Shown in pieces: positions 4,768 through 5,215 of a stretch of DNA of 5,215 nt. The notes under the pieces were generated by a model that worked only from the letters and a program-made list of their open reading frames with translations, did no database searches and was not told the origin of the DNA. The DNA is from Marinagarivorans sp. UBA5870 (GTDB lineage Bacteria; Pseudomonadota; Gammaproteobacteria; Pseudomonadales; Cellvibrionaceae). Made by a program: the position numbers and the translations under genes. Position 1 is the stretch's first letter; each line of letters opens with the position of its first letter. Where the stretch lies: positions 10,310 to 15,524 of the forward strand of contig DJFO01000118.1 in assembly GCA_002432555.1 (NCBI GenBank), in the 5' to 3' direction.

Positions 4768-5157
4768 TTATGCGACCTGTATGGGATCGGTGGCGCCATA
4801 GAGCCTGGCGTGAATTTCTCCTACGGCCGCAGCAATGGCGTTGTAGGCGCTGCTGCGGGGCATGTCCAGGATCTTAGCAACCGCTCCACCGTTCTTGCCG
4901 AATACAAAGTGCAGTAGCAGCACGCGGTGATAGAGCGAGTCCGCGCCCAGGCTGGCGACGGTTCGGTCCAAGCGCAGCGCCTCATCGTCCGTGAGCCAGC
5001 ATGCCGGCGGAGGACGCCCACCCATGGTGTACATCGCCCGAAAGCTTGTCTGGTGGGCATAGCCGCGGACGTCCGGGTGCCGGGACCAAATGCCCCATTG
5101 TATGAGCAGGTTTTCTGTGTCGGATCGGGCGAATTCAGTTTGCAATGGCGGCCTCAT
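4768..5157 (-). CDS. Phage late antiterminator, Q-like (129 aa)
   Basis: Residues 16-38 (ENLLIQWGIWSRHPDVRGYAHQT) match the LxxWGxWxR...GY opening of the small Q antitermination family (Phage_antitermQ type). After TDDEALRLDRTVASL, the region 78-117 (YHRVLLLHFVFGKNGGAVAKILDMPRSSAYNAIAAAVGEI) is a helix-turn-helix like sigma-70 region 4, with the SSAYNAI segment as the likely recognition helix. Family proteins bind a site within the late promoter, join paused RNA polymerase and make it ignore downstream terminators, turning on late genes. The length is normal for the family. The gene overlaps the end of the preceding frame by 23 bases and lacks a clear Shine-Dalgarno, suggesting coupled translation. 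A candidate target promoter and terminator lie about 600 bases downstream. The lambda-type Q family, which has a Zn-binding domain, is excluded by the lack of the Cys cluster. The family call is from motif recognition without an alignment. Confidence 0.82.
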   Translation of the reverse strand: MRPPLQTEFARSDTENLLIQWGIWSRHPDVRGYAHQTSFRAMYTMGGRPPPACWLTDDEALRLDRTVASLGADSLYHRVLLLHFVFGKNGGAVAKILDMPRSSAYNAIAAAVGEIHARLYGATDPIQVA

Positions 5158-5215
5158 TAAGCAAATGGAGTTTTTCGAGCATCTTGGCCGCAGTGCGGTA
5201 GTGCTCTGTTAGATG
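5135..5215 (-). CDS. C-terminal 26 residues of an upstream phage gene (partial)
   Basis: A frame enters from the window edge and ends with TGA at 5137-5135, encoding a helical tail with pattern LTEHYRTAAKMLEKLHLLNEAA. Its third codon positions are more GC-rich than those of the competing frame, which ends at TAA 5159-5157 in a TAATG overlap with the antiterminator start. I therefore prefer this one. It overlaps the antiterminator gene by 23 bases. Too little is visible to name a family; genes here in lambdoid-type phages are usually replication or recombination accessories. Confidence 0.45.
   Translation of the reverse strand, partial: HLTEHYRTAAKMLEKLHLLNEAAIAN

Noticed and set aside
5157..5215. 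Alternative upstream frame ending in TAA that overlaps the antiterminator ATG (TAATG)
   Set aside because: It gives a tidy coupling overlap, but its codon third positions are AT-rich and its residues less protein-like than those of the frame ending at 5135. It cannot be fully excluded from 58 bases.
1..5215. tRNA genes, CRISPR arrays, insertion sequences, attachment sites
   Set aside because: I found no cloverleaf, spaced repeats, transposase or terminal inverted repeats. Gaps between genes are at most 142 bases and are accounted for above.

Overview
The window looks like the late-control, lysis and tail-tip part of a temperate phage or prophage. Every gene I can support lies on the minus strand, so the phage map reads from position 5215 down to 1. 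Moderately high GC, GC-rich third codon positions and the mix of genes suggest a proteobacterial host. A Burkholderiales-type host is my guess, but nothing here identifies a species. No integrase, attachment site or host gene is visible, so prophage and free phage genome cannot be told apart.

Layout in transcription order. (1) The 3' end of an unknown gene (5215-5135) overlaps the start of a Q-type late antiterminator (5157-4768). (2) A 127-base gap holds a hairpin, a 13-base palindrome and a weak promoter candidate. It is followed by two small genes: a very acidic 80-residue protein (4640-4398) and a basic 57-residue protein that may be a ribbon-helix-helix DNA binder (4384-4211). (3) A 142-base gap holds a strong promoter with a perfect TTGACA -35 box, an 8-base tandem repeat in its spacer, and an intrinsic terminator about 35 bases past the predicted start. 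This is the layout of a lambdoid pR'/tR' late promoter, the expected target of Q. (4) The lysis block follows: a three-segment holin (4068-3736); a small L,D-transpeptidase-fold (DUF2778/Tlde1-type) protein where an endolysin is expected (3736-3374); a lipoprotein (3346-2909); and a class 3 lipase with a complete catalytic triad (2905-2291). (5) The tail-tip genes are a parallel beta-helix tail spike or depolymerase (2284-695) and the first 230 residues of a second, probably beta-rich, virion protein that runs off the window (692-1).

Proposed working: Q loads at the late promoter and lets RNA polymerase read through the terminator. The tightly packed lysis and tail-tip genes (overlaps or gaps of 2-27 bases) are then expressed together. 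The holin permeabilises the inner membrane and releases the two leaderless enzymes, one aimed at peptidoglycan and one at lipid. No Rz/Rz1 or unimolecular spanin is recognisable, and the lipoprotein and lipase occupy the place where outer-membrane disruption functions would sit. The unusual enzyme set of this lysis block is the most interesting point in the window.
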